Shown here piece after piece: positions 1 to 6,705 of a stretch of 11,334 nt of DNA. The DNA is taken from NCBI GenBank assembly GCA_905215675.1, contig CAJMRA010000040.1, forward strand, positions 1 through 11,334, in the 5' to 3' direction. The translations under genes were made by a program, and so were the position numbers. The DNA comes from an uncultured bacterium (GTDB taxonomy: Bacteria; Desulfobacterota; Desulfovibrionia; Desulfovibrionales; Desulfovibrionaceae). The notes beneath the pieces are model-generated. The model did not search any database. It was not told where the DNA came from and was given only the letters and a program-made list of their open reading frames with translations. Within the stretch, counting starts at the first letter, position 1. Each line of letters starts with the position of its first letter.

Positions 1-1
1 A

Positions 2-36
2 GGAAACCACCTTGTGCGCTAGCCAAGGGGGTTTCC
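2..36 (-). terminator. Terminator-like hairpin after fhs
   Basis: Arms GGAAACC-A-CCTTG (2-14) and CAAGG-G-GGTTTCC (24-36) pair over 12 base pairs with one mismatch, around a nine-base loop. The hairpin begins about 20 bases past the fhs stop on the minus strand. The T-tract that would complete a Rho-independent terminator would lie beyond the left edge of the window, so it cannot be confirmed. Confidence 0.55.
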
Positions 37-55
37 TTCCCCCCAGAAGAACGCT

Positions 56-1831
56 CTAGAACAGCCCGGTCACCTGTCCGGTTTCCACGTCCACATCGAC
101 CTTGCGGAAGGCGGGACGGGAGCCGGTGCCGGGCATGAGGCTGATATCCCCGGCCACGGGCACGACCAGCCCCGCGCCGCCGAAGAACATGACGTCGCGC
201 ACGCGCAGACGCCAGCCCGTGGGCGCGCCCTTGCGCGCGGGATCGTCGGACAGGGAGTACTGGGTCTTGACCATGCAGAGGCCCAGCTCCGCGGCGTCGG
301 GACGTTCCTGCAATTCCTTGAGCTTGCGCTGTGCCGTCGGCGTGAAGTCCACGCCGTCCGCACCGTAGACTTCGCGGGCCACACGATCGATGCGCTCGGC
401 AAAGGGCACTTCCGGCGCGTACAGCGGCGCGAAGTTGTTGGGCTCGGCGCAGGCATCCATGACGGCGTCGGCCAGTTCGAGCGCGCCTTCCCCGCCCTTG
501 CCCCAGTGTTCGGACAGGGCCACGCGCGCGCCCGCGGCTTCGCAGGCGCGGCGCACCGCCGCTATTTCGTCCTTCGTATCGGAGGCAAAGGCATTGATGC
601 AGACGACGGGCGGAACGCCGGAACGGCGCACCACGCCGATATGCCGCAGCAGGTTGACGCAGCCGGCTTCCACAAGCCCCACATCCTCGCGGGTATATTC
701 CTCGGGCAGCGGACGGCCGGGCATGGGCTGCGGCGCGCCGCCGTGATGCTTGAGCGCCCGCACCGTGGCCACGATGACGGCGGCATCCGGCTTGAGTCCG
801 CTGATGCGGCACTTCACGTTCCAGAACTTTTCGTAGCCGATTTCGGAACCGAAACCGGATTCCGTAATATGCACGTCGCTCAGCTTCAGGGCCACGCGGT
901 CGGCAATGATGGAACTCTGCCCCAGCGCGATATTGCCGAAGGGCCCGGAATGCACCAGAACGGGCTGTCCCTCGATGGTCTGGATCAGGTTCGGCTTGGC
1001 GGCCTCCACCAGCCAGGCGCACATGGCGCCGTCCACTTCGAGATCGGCCGTGGTCACGGGCTTGCCGTCGCGATCCAGCGCCACGACGATCTTGCCGAGA
1101 CGCCTGCGCAGATCGGGCAGGTCGCGGGCCAGCGACAGAATGGACATGACTTCGGAAGCGGCGGAAATATCGAAATGCGAACGCATCATGAAACCGTCGT
1201 TGCGGCGGCCGTCGCCCTCGATGCCGATAATGATGTTGCGCAGCGCCTGGCAGCAGAAGTCCATGGCCCAGCCCATGCTTACGCGCGTGGGATCGATATT
1301 GAGACGGCGCATGCCGGAAAGGCGTTCCAGCGTGGCGTCGTCATAGTTGCGCTCATGCTGCATGCGGGCCGTCAGGGCCGTCATGGCCAGATTGTGCGCG
1401 GCGGTCACGGCGTGGATGTCGCCCGTAAAATTCAGGGAATAGGGCGTCAGCGGAATGCACTGGGCCAGACCGCCGCCCGCCGCGGAACCCTTCATGCCCA
1501 TGGTGGGACCGCCGGAAGGCTGGCGAATGGCGGCGGAAGCCTTGTGTCCGCGACGCGCCATGCCCTGCAGCAGGCCGATGGTCGTCGTGGATTTGCCCTC
1601 GCCCAGCGGCGTGGGGGTGATGGCGGTCACGTCCACATATTTGCCGTCGGGGCGTTGCGACAGGCGACGCAGAACGTCGCCGCTCTCGATTTTTCCCATA
1701 AAGCGGCCGTAGGGCAGCAGCTCGCGGTCTTCAAGCCCCAGTTCCTCGGCCACCGCGGCAATGGGCTTCATGCGTGTTTCGGCATCCTGTGCGATTTTCC
1801 AGTCGGGATACTTGGTCGGATCCAGCGCCAT
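56..1831 (-). CDS. fhs: Formate--tetrahydrofolate ligase (10-formyl-THF synthetase)
   Basis: Cytoplasmic ATP-dependent ligase making 10-formyltetrahydrofolate from formate and THF, an entry to the folate one-carbon pool and to the methyl branch of the Wood-Ljungdahl pathway. The product is 591 residues, slightly longer than the roughly 560 usual for the family. The nucleotide-binding loop PTPLGEGKST is at residues 73-82 (Lys80). Other family stretches are VCINAFASDT, SEHWGKGGEGALELAD, MVKTQYSLSDDP, and the C-terminal MPGTGSRPAF region ending GQVTGLF. I chose the ATG at 1831 because GAGGAG lies about six bases upstream and the protein then begins MALDPTKYPDW. A longer open frame to 1891 has no ribosome site and an unconvincing Cys/Gly/Arg-rich start. 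The gene is monocistronic here, with a terminator hairpin behind it and a divergent gene in front. The MPGTGSRPAF variant differs from the MPGLPK form of Clostridium-type enzymes. Confidence 0.97.
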   Translation of the reverse strand: MALDPTKYPDWKIAQDAETRMKPIAAVAEELGLEDRELLPYGRFMGKIESGDVLRRLSQRPDGKYVDVTAITPTPLGEGKSTTTIGLLQGMARRGHKASAAIRQPSGGPTMGMKGSAAGGGLAQCIPLTPYSLNFTGDIHAVTAAHNLAMTALTARMQHERNYDDATLERLSGMRRLNIDPTRVSMGWAMDFCCQALRNIIIGIEGDGRRNDGFMMRSHFDISAASEVMSILSLARDLPDLRRRLGKIVVALDRDGKPVTTADLEVDGAMCAWLVEAAKPNLIQTIEGQPVLVHSGPFGNIALGQSSIIADRVALKLSDVHITESGFGSEIGYEKFWNVKCRISGLKPDAAVIVATVRALKHHGGAPQPMPGRPLPEEYTREDVGLVEAGCVNLLRHIGVVRRSGVPPVVCINAFASDTKDEIAAVRRACEAAGARVALSEHWGKGGEGALELADAVMDACAEPNNFAPLYAPEVPFAERIDRVAREVYGADGVDFTPTAQRKLKELQERPDAAELGLCMVKTQYSLSDDPARKGAPTGWRLRVRDVMFFGGAGLVVPVAGDISLMPGTGSRPAFRKVDVDVETGQVTGLF

Positions 1832-1943
1832 GACAACTCCTCGGCAGCCCCGGCATCCTGCGACGCCGCGAGCCGCTCCGTTTGAAAACACTACGGCGAC
1901 AGAGATTCGCGCCTGCCACGGGCCGGCATCCCCCGCCGCCGCA

Positions 1944-1973
1944 AGACTACGTTGCGCCGCGCCTTCGCGTCAA
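1944..1973 (-). promoter_or_regulatory. Candidate sigma-70 promoter of fhs
   Basis: On the minus strand TTGACG (1968-1973) and TAGTCT (1944-1949) are separated by 18 bases, about 113 bases upstream of the fhs ATG. A 6-bp inverted repeat CAAGGG/CCCTTG (1971-1989) overlaps the -35 box and might be an operator. This is a consensus match only. I see no recognisable riboswitch in the leader. Confidence 0.4.
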
Positions 1974-2057
1974 GGGTCCTTCGCCCTTGCCATGCCCGCG
2001 CTCTTGGCCTACCCTGCCGCCATCATGCCCTCATCATTCCCCGCCGCAGGAGGATTC

Positions 2058-2393
2058 ATGCTGCTGACAGCCACATCCGGCCGACTGAGCCTTTCCCTTC
2101 GGCTCCGCCGCATGGGACGGGACATTCAGGCCTGCCTCACCGGCGGCGACGCGCATGTGGGGGGAACGGTTCTGGCCGCTCCCGGTATCCCGGCGCAGAC
2201 GCTTTCCCTGCCCGGACACAGGGATGCGGAGCCCGCCCGGCAACTGGCGCAAGGACTTGCGGACGCTCTCGGCTGCACGGTCTGCGTCACTGCGGGCATC
2301 CATTATGACGGGATCACCCGCGCGGAAATAGAGGAATGCCGCCGCCTGACGGACGCGCTTCTGCGCGACGCCCTGACGCGCCTGACGACATGA
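2058..2393 (+). CDS. LpdD-like (prenylated flavin chaperone-type) protein
   Basis: A 111-residue cytoplasmic protein without signal peptide or membrane segment. It carries three stretches I associate with the LpdD-like family, which accompanies UbiD-type (de)carboxylases such as gallate decarboxylase: TGGDAHVGGTVLA (28-40), LPGHRD (51-56) and TAGIHYDGIT (78-87). The family is thought to help handle or deliver the prenylated FMN cofactor. The assignment rests on motif memory, not on a search. The start is firm: AGGAGG lies five bases before the ATG at 2058, whereas the longer open frame runs back into fhs. It is divergent from fhs, with about 226 bases between the start codons. No UbiD or UbiX gene is in the window, so any client enzyme must be encoded elsewhere. 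Confidence 0.75.
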   Translation: MLLTATSGRLSLSLRLRRMGRDIQACLTGGDAHVGGTVLAAPGIPAQTLSLPGHRDAEPARQLAQGLADALGCTVCVTAGIHYDGITRAEIEECRRLTDALLRDALTRLTT

Positions 2394-2413
2394 CGCCGGA
2401 ACGTAGCGTCATG
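2389..2413 (+). other. Hairpin spanning the stop codon of the LpdD-like gene
   Basis: Perfect 8-bp inverted repeat CATGACGC (2389-2396) / GCGTCATG (2406-2413) with a nine-base loop. The TGA stop (2391-2393) lies inside the left arm. No T-run follows, so it is not a standard terminator; it may protect the 3' end or be chance. Confidence 0.35.
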
Positions 2414-2432
2414 AGGCGGCACAGGCTGCATG

Positions 2433-2468
2433 GTTTGAAAGGCCGCGCGTTTCAAACGGAATATGCTC
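2433..2468 (+). repeat. Dispersed palindromic repeat, copy 1
   Basis: The 25-base core (2433-2457) has arms GTTTGAAA and TTTCAAAC around a nine-base centre. It is followed by six bases and then TGCTC (2464-2468). Core length and offset to TGCTC are the same in the copies at 2778-2813 and 11300-11334. The central bases differ from the other copies and are GC-rich. It fills the space before the small gene at 2502 and contains the in-frame ATG at 2463. Confidence 0.6.
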
Positions 2469-2501
2469 AATATTCAGCCCTCAGCACACAAGGAACATGC
2501 C

Positions 2502-2717
2502 GTGTTGACAGTCAAGGAACTTGAAGAACTGGAAGAGTACATGCGTTCGGGACAGCTGGAGGCCGATTTCAGGGACGGCTGCGAAAATGATCGCTTCTAT
2601 CTGCTGGAACTGCTGGAAAAGCTCATGGATGTTGCGGAGCTGGCCGACGAAACGGCTACGAAGGTCATCTTTCGCGGACAGCTGGGCGCGCTCATGGGAC
2701 AGCACAAGGCGGAATAG
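2502..2717 (+). CDS. Small acidic hypothetical protein
   Basis: I do not recognise this 71-residue protein. It is rich in Leu and Glu (for example VKELEELEEYM near the N-terminus and LLELLEKLMDV in the middle) and looks helical, soluble and acidic, with no signal or membrane segment. I favour the GTG at 2502: AAGGA (2490-2494) is seven bases upstream. The in-frame ATG at 2463 would give 84 residues but has no good ribosome site and lies inside a dispersed repeat, so those codons look non-coding. A hairpin with a T-run follows directly (2719-2755). It is in the same direction as the LpdD-like gene 108 bases upstream but need not be co-transcribed. It converges on the porin gene. Confidence 0.7.
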   Translation: MLTVKELEELEEYMRSGQLEADFRDGCENDRFYLLELLEKLMDVAELADETATKVIFRGQLGALMGQHKAE

Positions 2718-2718
2718 G

Positions 2719-2755
2719 GCGCTTTATCCCTGGAAAAGGATAAAACGCGCTTTTT
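2719..2755 (+). terminator. Rho-independent terminator of the small gene
   Basis: Stem GCGCTTTATCC (2719-2729) / GGATAAAACGC (2738-2748), with one mismatch on the plus strand that becomes a G-U pair on the minus strand, is followed by GC and TTTTT (2751-2755). It starts one base after the stop codon. Read from the minus strand it may also stop porin transcription. It forms the left part of a repeat also found at 6462-6557. Confidence 0.65.
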
Positions 2756-2768
2756 CCGCGAAACGACA
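2719..2768 (+). repeat. Second repeat family, short copy (A)
   Basis: The hairpin at 2719-2748 is followed after two bases by TTTTTCCGCGAAACGACA (2751-2768). The same hairpin type and the same 18-base block, with one difference, occur at 6462-6490 and 6540-6557. Copy A lacks the 49 bases that separate the two parts in the other copy. Confidence 0.6.
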
Positions 2769-2777
2769 GGCCGTATT

Positions 2778-2813
2778 GTTTGGAATGCGAAGTATTTCAA
2801 ACTAAAAATGCTC
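2778..2813 (+). repeat. Dispersed palindromic repeat, copy 2
   Basis: The 25-base core (2778-2802) has arms GTTTGGAATGC and GTATTTCAAAC around GAA. All 11 positions pair on the plus strand if two G-U pairs are allowed. Six bases then precede TGCTC (2809-2813), whose last base is the first of the porin stop triplet (2813-2815). Together with the preceding hairpin repeat it fills the gap between the small gene and the porin. Confidence 0.65.
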
Positions 2814-4417
2814 TAAAACAGATAGATGAAACTCAGATTGACGTTCCAGGCGTCCCGCGTACTGTTGGCATGCACGCGGCTTCCGTCGGCACGGTCATAG
2901 CCGCCCCAGACCGAAGAGGACTGGTCGAGCCACAAGGCTATATAATTCGCCTCCATCAGCAAATGCACCTTGTCGGACAGCTGAAAATCGCTTCTGAGGC
3001 CGATTTCGGCGGCATAATCATCTTCCGTAAGATACAGGCCATAGCCGTTGACGCTGTTGAAATCGGCGATCTGTCTCCCCGCAGCGGGCACATGCCCCTG
3101 ATAACCGTCAATGGTCTTGCGGCCGGTTATATAACCCGCCATGCCCGCGGCGTTGGTCCCCTGGTAGAAGTTGACGCGGAACGTATGGGTCTGCCTGTCA
3201 AAGACGCCGATATCGGCCAGCCGCACCCCCAGCCCCCGGGTACCCATGAACGTAAACCCAAGCAGAGCGTCCCGGCCGACGGTCCAGGTACCCAGCATGC
3301 CGAACGGGGAAAGCTTGTTGGAACCTTCATTGTTTGCCTCCATGGAAGGCATGCGTTCCGAGCCGTTGCGCGGATTGCCGTCATCACCGCTGCTGTACCA
3401 GGCATAGATGCCGGGCGTCCCCCAGTCCAGCTTGTACTCGGCCAGTACGGCCGCATACCAGCCGTGACGATTGAGGGCGGAAACCCCGGAATCGACGCTG
3501 CCGTAATCGGCGCTCCAGGAAAATCTGAACGGATCCGCAACGGCTATTTCGCCGGTCACACCGAGCCAGAAAGCCGTCGCGTACGCGCGGGCATGCGCGA
3601 CGCCCCGCTGCGGCAGCATATAGAAGGCGGGAGAGAGTCCGAGTCCGCCAGTCAGATAGGCGTTCCTCCCATAGTACTCGTCTCCGGCACGGAAGGCATT
3701 GGCCCCGAAAGCCCCCATCATCCCCCACGGCGTCACCCGGAAACCATCGGAATCCAGAGGCAGGGTCAGGCCCCAGACATCCGCATTATCCTGAAAGTTG
3801 CGTCGCCGCGGTATCTCTTCATCCGTCCAGTTGTCATTGAAGGGACGCGCCCAGAAGGCCGTCATGGACGCCCATTCGCTCAAGGGAAGAGAAAACGCCA
3901 CGCCCGCCACATCGGCGTCAAAGACCTGGGAAGCATTGGTCACGAAATCGGGCAGGGCAATGCGCTGAATGCCCATGCGACATTTTATCCTTGTGGAAGG
4001 GATATTCCAGTTCAGATAGCTGTGTTTGATCTCGAGCCCCCCGCCGGATCCCATGGCGCCTCCCTTTCGGGCCTCGCCCCAGGTCGTCGAACCAATCTCG
4101 AAATAGACGACCCCGGAAAGAGCTTCGGACGCCACGGCATCCAGTTGCAGGCGGGCGCAGGACTTGCCCCTGAATCGGTCTTCCCCCCATCGCCCCCAGC
4201 CTCCGACCTGTCTGCCGTCTCTCCCCCTCTTGACAAAGTTGCCGCCTTCGCCCTGCTCCAGCATGATCATCCAGAAGCCCCTGATCGAAAACTCCACGGC
4301 CCGTACTTCCACGGCCGCCAGCAGAGCCGCGACGACAAACAGGGGAAGCAGCAGCATCCTTGCAGCCATGCGCCCCGCGGACGCCTCCCCAAAACAGTTT
4401 TCTCTTATTTCCGGCAC
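2813..4417 (-). CDS. Outer-membrane homotrimeric porin, Desulfovibrio type
   Basis: A 534-residue beta-barrel porin for passive diffusion across the outer membrane. It has a hydrophobic signal segment MLLLPLFVVAALLAA with likely cleavage after VRA (about residue 40). The mature protein shows stretches typical of the abundant Desulfovibrio porin: LQLDAVASEALSGVVYFEIG, RMGIQRIALP, FDADVAGVAFSLP, FWARPFNDNW and GFRVTPWGMM. The last strand ends NLSFIYLF, with the terminal Phe expected for BAM-dependent barrel insertion. The GTG at 4417 has GGAG about eight bases upstream and leaves 30 bases after the cyclase gene. An ATG at 4369 would give a more usual 24-residue signal peptide, but its GGGGAGG lies 14 bases away. 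Which start is used is open. It is probably co-transcribed with the upstream cyclase. Confidence 0.9.
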   Translation of the reverse strand: MPEIRENCFGEASAGRMAARMLLLPLFVVAALLAAVEVRAVEFSIRGFWMIMLEQGEGGNFVKRGRDGRQVGGWGRWGEDRFRGKSCARLQLDAVASEALSGVVYFEIGSTTWGEARKGGAMGSGGGLEIKHSYLNWNIPSTRIKCRMGIQRIALPDFVTNASQVFDADVAGVAFSLPLSEWASMTAFWARPFNDNWTDEEIPRRRNFQDNADVWGLTLPLDSDGFRVTPWGMMGAFGANAFRAGDEYYGRNAYLTGGLGLSPAFYMLPQRGVAHARAYATAFWLGVTGEIAVADPFRFSWSADYGSVDSGVSALNRHGWYAAVLAEYKLDWGTPGIYAWYSSGDDGNPRNGSERMPSMEANNEGSNKLSPFGMLGTWTVGRDALLGFTFMGTRGLGVRLADIGVFDRQTHTFRVNFYQGTNAAGMAGYITGRKTIDGYQGHVPAAGRQIADFNSVNGYGLYLTEDDYAAEIGLRSDFQLSDKVHLLMEANYIALWLDQSSSVWGGYDRADGSRVHANSTRDAWNVNLSFIYLF

Positions 4418-4447
4418 TCTTTCTCTCCCGTAAGTGTTGTCTTCCGA

Positions 4448-6388
4448 CTATCTCCGTCTCTCGCCGCGCCCCTCCCGCGTTGCATAAAAGGCCCGCTTTT
4501 CCTGATACATGACGGCTTCCGCCCGGGCGATAAGCTGATCGATTCCGGGGGAATTCCCCTTCCGGCAGGCCGACCCCACGGAAATATGATATCCCCGGGC
4601 TTCCACCTTCCGGCACAGTTCAGCCACCTTCCCGCTCACCGCGTCTTCCCCGCCGGTGAAAAAGGCGACGAATTCGTCTCCTCCGATCCGGTAGGAGTGT
4701 TCCCCTCCAAAGGCGTTGCGGACGGCCTCCGCCACGTAACGCAGCATGGCGTCCCCCGCCTCGTGCCCCTGTTCGTTGTTCAGTTCGTGCAGACCGTTGA
4801 CGTCTATATAAATACAGTGGAGCGCCTCGCAGGCCATGGCGTCATAACGGGGCAGGGCCGCCTCATAGCTGTTGCGGTTCTTCATGCCGGTGAGCGTGTC
4901 CATGGTCCCCATTTCACGGATGATGCGATAGGATTCCGTATTGCGCATGGCCATCATGAAGCTGCAGGCCACGCATTCCAGATAGCTGCAATCCTTCCAG
5001 CGTTTGCGCAGATTCACGGCGCACAAGACGCCGAGAAGACGTTGTTCCCTGTCCAGCACCGGCACAAGCATCAGGCTGTGAATATTCCTGTCCCGCAGCT
5101 TGTCCAGTTCCGCATCCGAAAACCCCCGATTCCTCTCATCATCATAGAACAGGAGCCCCTGATTCCGTACCAGACTCCGGTACGCCTGAGGGAATTCATC
5201 GTCCAGATGCTCTCCTTCCAGCACTTTCTGAAACCCGGCGTTTTCCCCGTACCAGCTCGTAATGTGCTGCACATAATTATGTTGCAGCGTTATCAGCAGC
5301 ATGCCTTCGGCGTCCACTGCATTTGCCACATGCTGCAGTGCGCGCGTCATCAGCTCCGAGGACTGGTGCGCATCAAAGAGAATCTGCTGCACATCGAACA
5401 TGAAGGACGTCCGTCTGATCTGATCCTGATTCCGGCGCAGCTGGCGACGATACTGACGGAAGGCCATAAAGAAGTATACCACAGTAATCGCGGTCACCAT
5501 CACCCCGAGAATGACAAGAATGCGGTTGATCTTCCTGACCATGGAAAAGGCGACGCTTTCCAGCACCGTCAGCTGGATGGACCAGTTATTGATCCCCACC
5601 GGCTGATATCGCGTGTAGAAATATTCCCCCGCCGTACGGGAAATGAAAACGAAATAGCCGGCTCGACCGTCGGCAAGGTCCCGCATCAGGGTTTCCGAAG
5701 AGTATCCCGGTTTTGCCTCCCTCGTTCCCATGCTGCCGTCGAACAGGTTACCCAGCGAATCGTGCCACATATCCATCAGGAAATCGCCGGTATCACCGTC
5801 CAGCAGGTAAAGCTGGCTCTTCCCGCCATAGGGAAGATCCGCCTCGAAGAACGAGGGAAACAACTTGAGATTCATGAATCCGTACAGGATGCCCTGGAGT
5901 TTCCCCTCGTGGAGAATGGGGACGGCCTGGTAGAAAAACAGATCCCTGGCGCCTTTTATGCCGGGAAACCGGCCGGAGATATACGGAAGACGATCCCGCA
6001 TGGCCTCAAAGGAAGGCAGCACGGCATAATTCGGAAGACGGCTTCCGCCGGAGATCACTGTTCCATCCGGCAGCTGGACGCACAGGGCGTCAATGTGCTG
6101 ATGTATGCAGAACATTTCCATCATCTTCCTGAGCCGCTCGGGAGACGAGGAAGCATCAAGGGACAGCGTCGCGGCAATAAGATACAAATTTTCCTGACGT
6201 ATTCTCAGATCCTGCCGCAGCGTGGCCGCGGCCTTGTCCGCGGCCTCCTCGATTTCGTGATAGCACGCGTCGGAAGCCATTTTCCAGAGAACTCCGGCGG
6301 TAATGGCATAGCACGTCGCCAGCAGGAGGATCAGCACCACCGACAACAGGATATCGCTGTAAAGACGGGTAGTTCGTGCCTGGGACAT
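4448..6388 (-). CDS. Membrane diguanylate cyclase: periplasmic sensor, GAF, GGDEF
   Basis: A 646-residue inner-membrane protein predicted to make c-di-GMP from two GTP. It has transmembrane segments at about 13-35 and 289-310 with a periplasmic region of about 250 residues between them, resembling a double-Cache ligand sensor. A cytoplasmic GAF-like domain (about 332-486) follows, then the GGDEF domain from DTLTGMKNRNSYE (about 497) to about 632. The catalytic signature RIGGDEF is intact (GGDEF 569-573; DNA 4670-4684), and the metal-binding segment is IDVNGLHELNNEQGHEAGD, with Leu-His where Phe-Lys is common. The inhibitory RxxD site expected just before the signature reads FGGE, so product inhibition is probably absent. 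The ATG at 6388 has AAAGGA eight bases upstream; a TTG six codons earlier is less likely. The porin follows after 30 bases. The sensed ligand is unknown. Confidence 0.92.
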   Translation of the reverse strand: MSQARTTRLYSDILLSVVLILLLATCYAITAGVLWKMASDACYHEIEEAADKAAATLRQDLRIRQENLYLIAATLSLDASSSPERLRKMMEMFCIHQHIDALCVQLPDGTVISGGSRLPNYAVLPSFEAMRDRLPYISGRFPGIKGARDLFFYQAVPILHEGKLQGILYGFMNLKLFPSFFEADLPYGGKSQLYLLDGDTGDFLMDMWHDSLGNLFDGSMGTREAKPGYSSETLMRDLADGRAGYFVFISRTAGEYFYTRYQPVGINNWSIQLTVLESVAFSMVRKINRILVILGVMVTAITVVYFFMAFRQYRRQLRRNQDQIRRTSFMFDVQQILFDAHQSSELMTRALQHVANAVDAEGMLLITLQHNYVQHITSWYGENAGFQKVLEGEHLDDEFPQAYRSLVRNQGLLFYDDERNRGFSDAELDKLRDRNIHSLMLVPVLDREQRLLGVLCAVNLRKRWKDCSYLECVACSFMMAMRNTESYRIIREMGTMDTLTGMKNRNSYEAALPRYDAMACEALHCIYIDVNGLHELNNEQGHEAGDAMLRYVAEAVRNAFGGEHSYRIGGDEFVAFFTGGEDAVSGKVAELCRKVEARGYHISVGSACRKGNSPGIDQLIARAEAVMYQEKRAFYATREGRGERRR

Positions 6389-6461
6389 CAGGTCGTTCCT
6401 TTTCAAGAATCCTCGCCGACAAGCGCCGTGCGGGCGCGCCCGCGCGGAGGAGACGGCAAGA

Positions 6462-6490
6462 GCGTTTTACCTTTGAAAAAGGTAAAACGC
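6462..6490 (-). terminator. Perfect 13-bp hairpin, terminator-like
   Basis: The arms GCGTTTTACCTTT and AAAGGTAAAACGC pair perfectly around a three-base loop. It lies between the biotin operon and the cyclase gene and may form part of the biotin-operon terminator region together with the hairpin at 6525-6549. There is no clear T-tract on either side, so efficient termination is uncertain. Confidence 0.4.
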
Positions 6491-6524
6491 GAGGCGGCGG
6501 CACAGCGCCGCCCGGCCAACAGTG

Positions 6525-6549
6525 CGCGGAAAAAGCGCGTTTTTCCGCG
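6525..6549 (-). terminator. Perfect 10-bp hairpin behind the biotin operon
   Basis: CGCGGAAAAA (6525-6534) and TTTTTCCGCG (6540-6549) pair perfectly around GCGCG. It lies about 157 bases past the bioDA stop on the minus strand. The T-run is inside the stem rather than after it, so it is an imperfect terminator but the best candidate for the end of the bio transcript. Confidence 0.35.
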
Positions 6550-6705
6550 AAGCGACAAGTCAAAAATATCTATACTCCAGTCCGCTGGAGAGACCGATCC
6601 CGCCGGTCTTCTTCCCCGCTCCCGCCCTTTCCCGTCTCAGCCTCGCCGCCGTCGCCGCAACGATTCCCCGGAGGGATCAGGACGACAAACGGGGGGAACG
6701 AAAGA

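Larger units (their letters stand above)
6462..6557 (+). repeat. Second repeat family, long copy (B)
   Basis: The hairpin at 6462-6490 resembles the one at 2719-2748, and TTTTTCCGCGAAGCGACA (6540-6557) differs at one base from 2751-2768. The 49 bases between carry two further inverted-repeat elements: GGCGGCG/CGCCGCC, and the left arm that pairs with the shared block. Confidence 0.6.
6389..6705. other. 317-base non-coding block with five inverted repeats
   Basis: No convincing gene on either strand. Inverted repeats, left to right: GCGGGCGCGCCCGC (6430-6443, perfect palindrome beside the cyclase ribosome site); GCGTTTTACCTTT/AAAGGTAAAACGC (6462-6490); GGCGGCG/CGCCGCC (6493-6512); CGCGGAAAAA/TTTTTCCGCG (6525-6549); and CTCCAG/CTGGAG (6575-6590). 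It must hold the end of the biotin-operon transcript and the promoter of the cyclase-porin unit. From about 6591 to 6705 I see nothing distinct. A TATAGAT on the minus strand near 6570 could be a -10 box but has no matching -35. Confidence 0.6.

Noticed and set aside
50..64. CTGTTCTAGAGC at the fhs stop resembles CTGTTTTAGAGC at the porin stop, as if a fourth repeat copy supplied both stop codons.
   Set aside because: Both proteins naturally end in Leu-Phe, which dictates most of the match, and no 25-base palindromic core lies next to the fhs end. Kept only as a possible remnant.
1832..1891. N-terminal extension of fhs by 20 residues.
   Set aside because: It has no ribosome site and a low-complexity Cys/Gly/Arg sequence, while the ATG at 1831 has GAGGAG at good spacing and a family-like N-terminus.
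1870..1895. TTTTCAAACGGAGCGGCTC on the minus strand in the fhs leader resembles the arm and tail of the palindromic repeat.
   Set aside because: There is no pairing left arm, and the GCTC offset is shifted by one base. Too weak to call a copy.
2505..2510. TTGACA on the plus strand looks like a perfect -35 box.
   Set aside because: It lies in the first codons of the small gene and has no -10 box at suitable spacing; probably coding coincidence.
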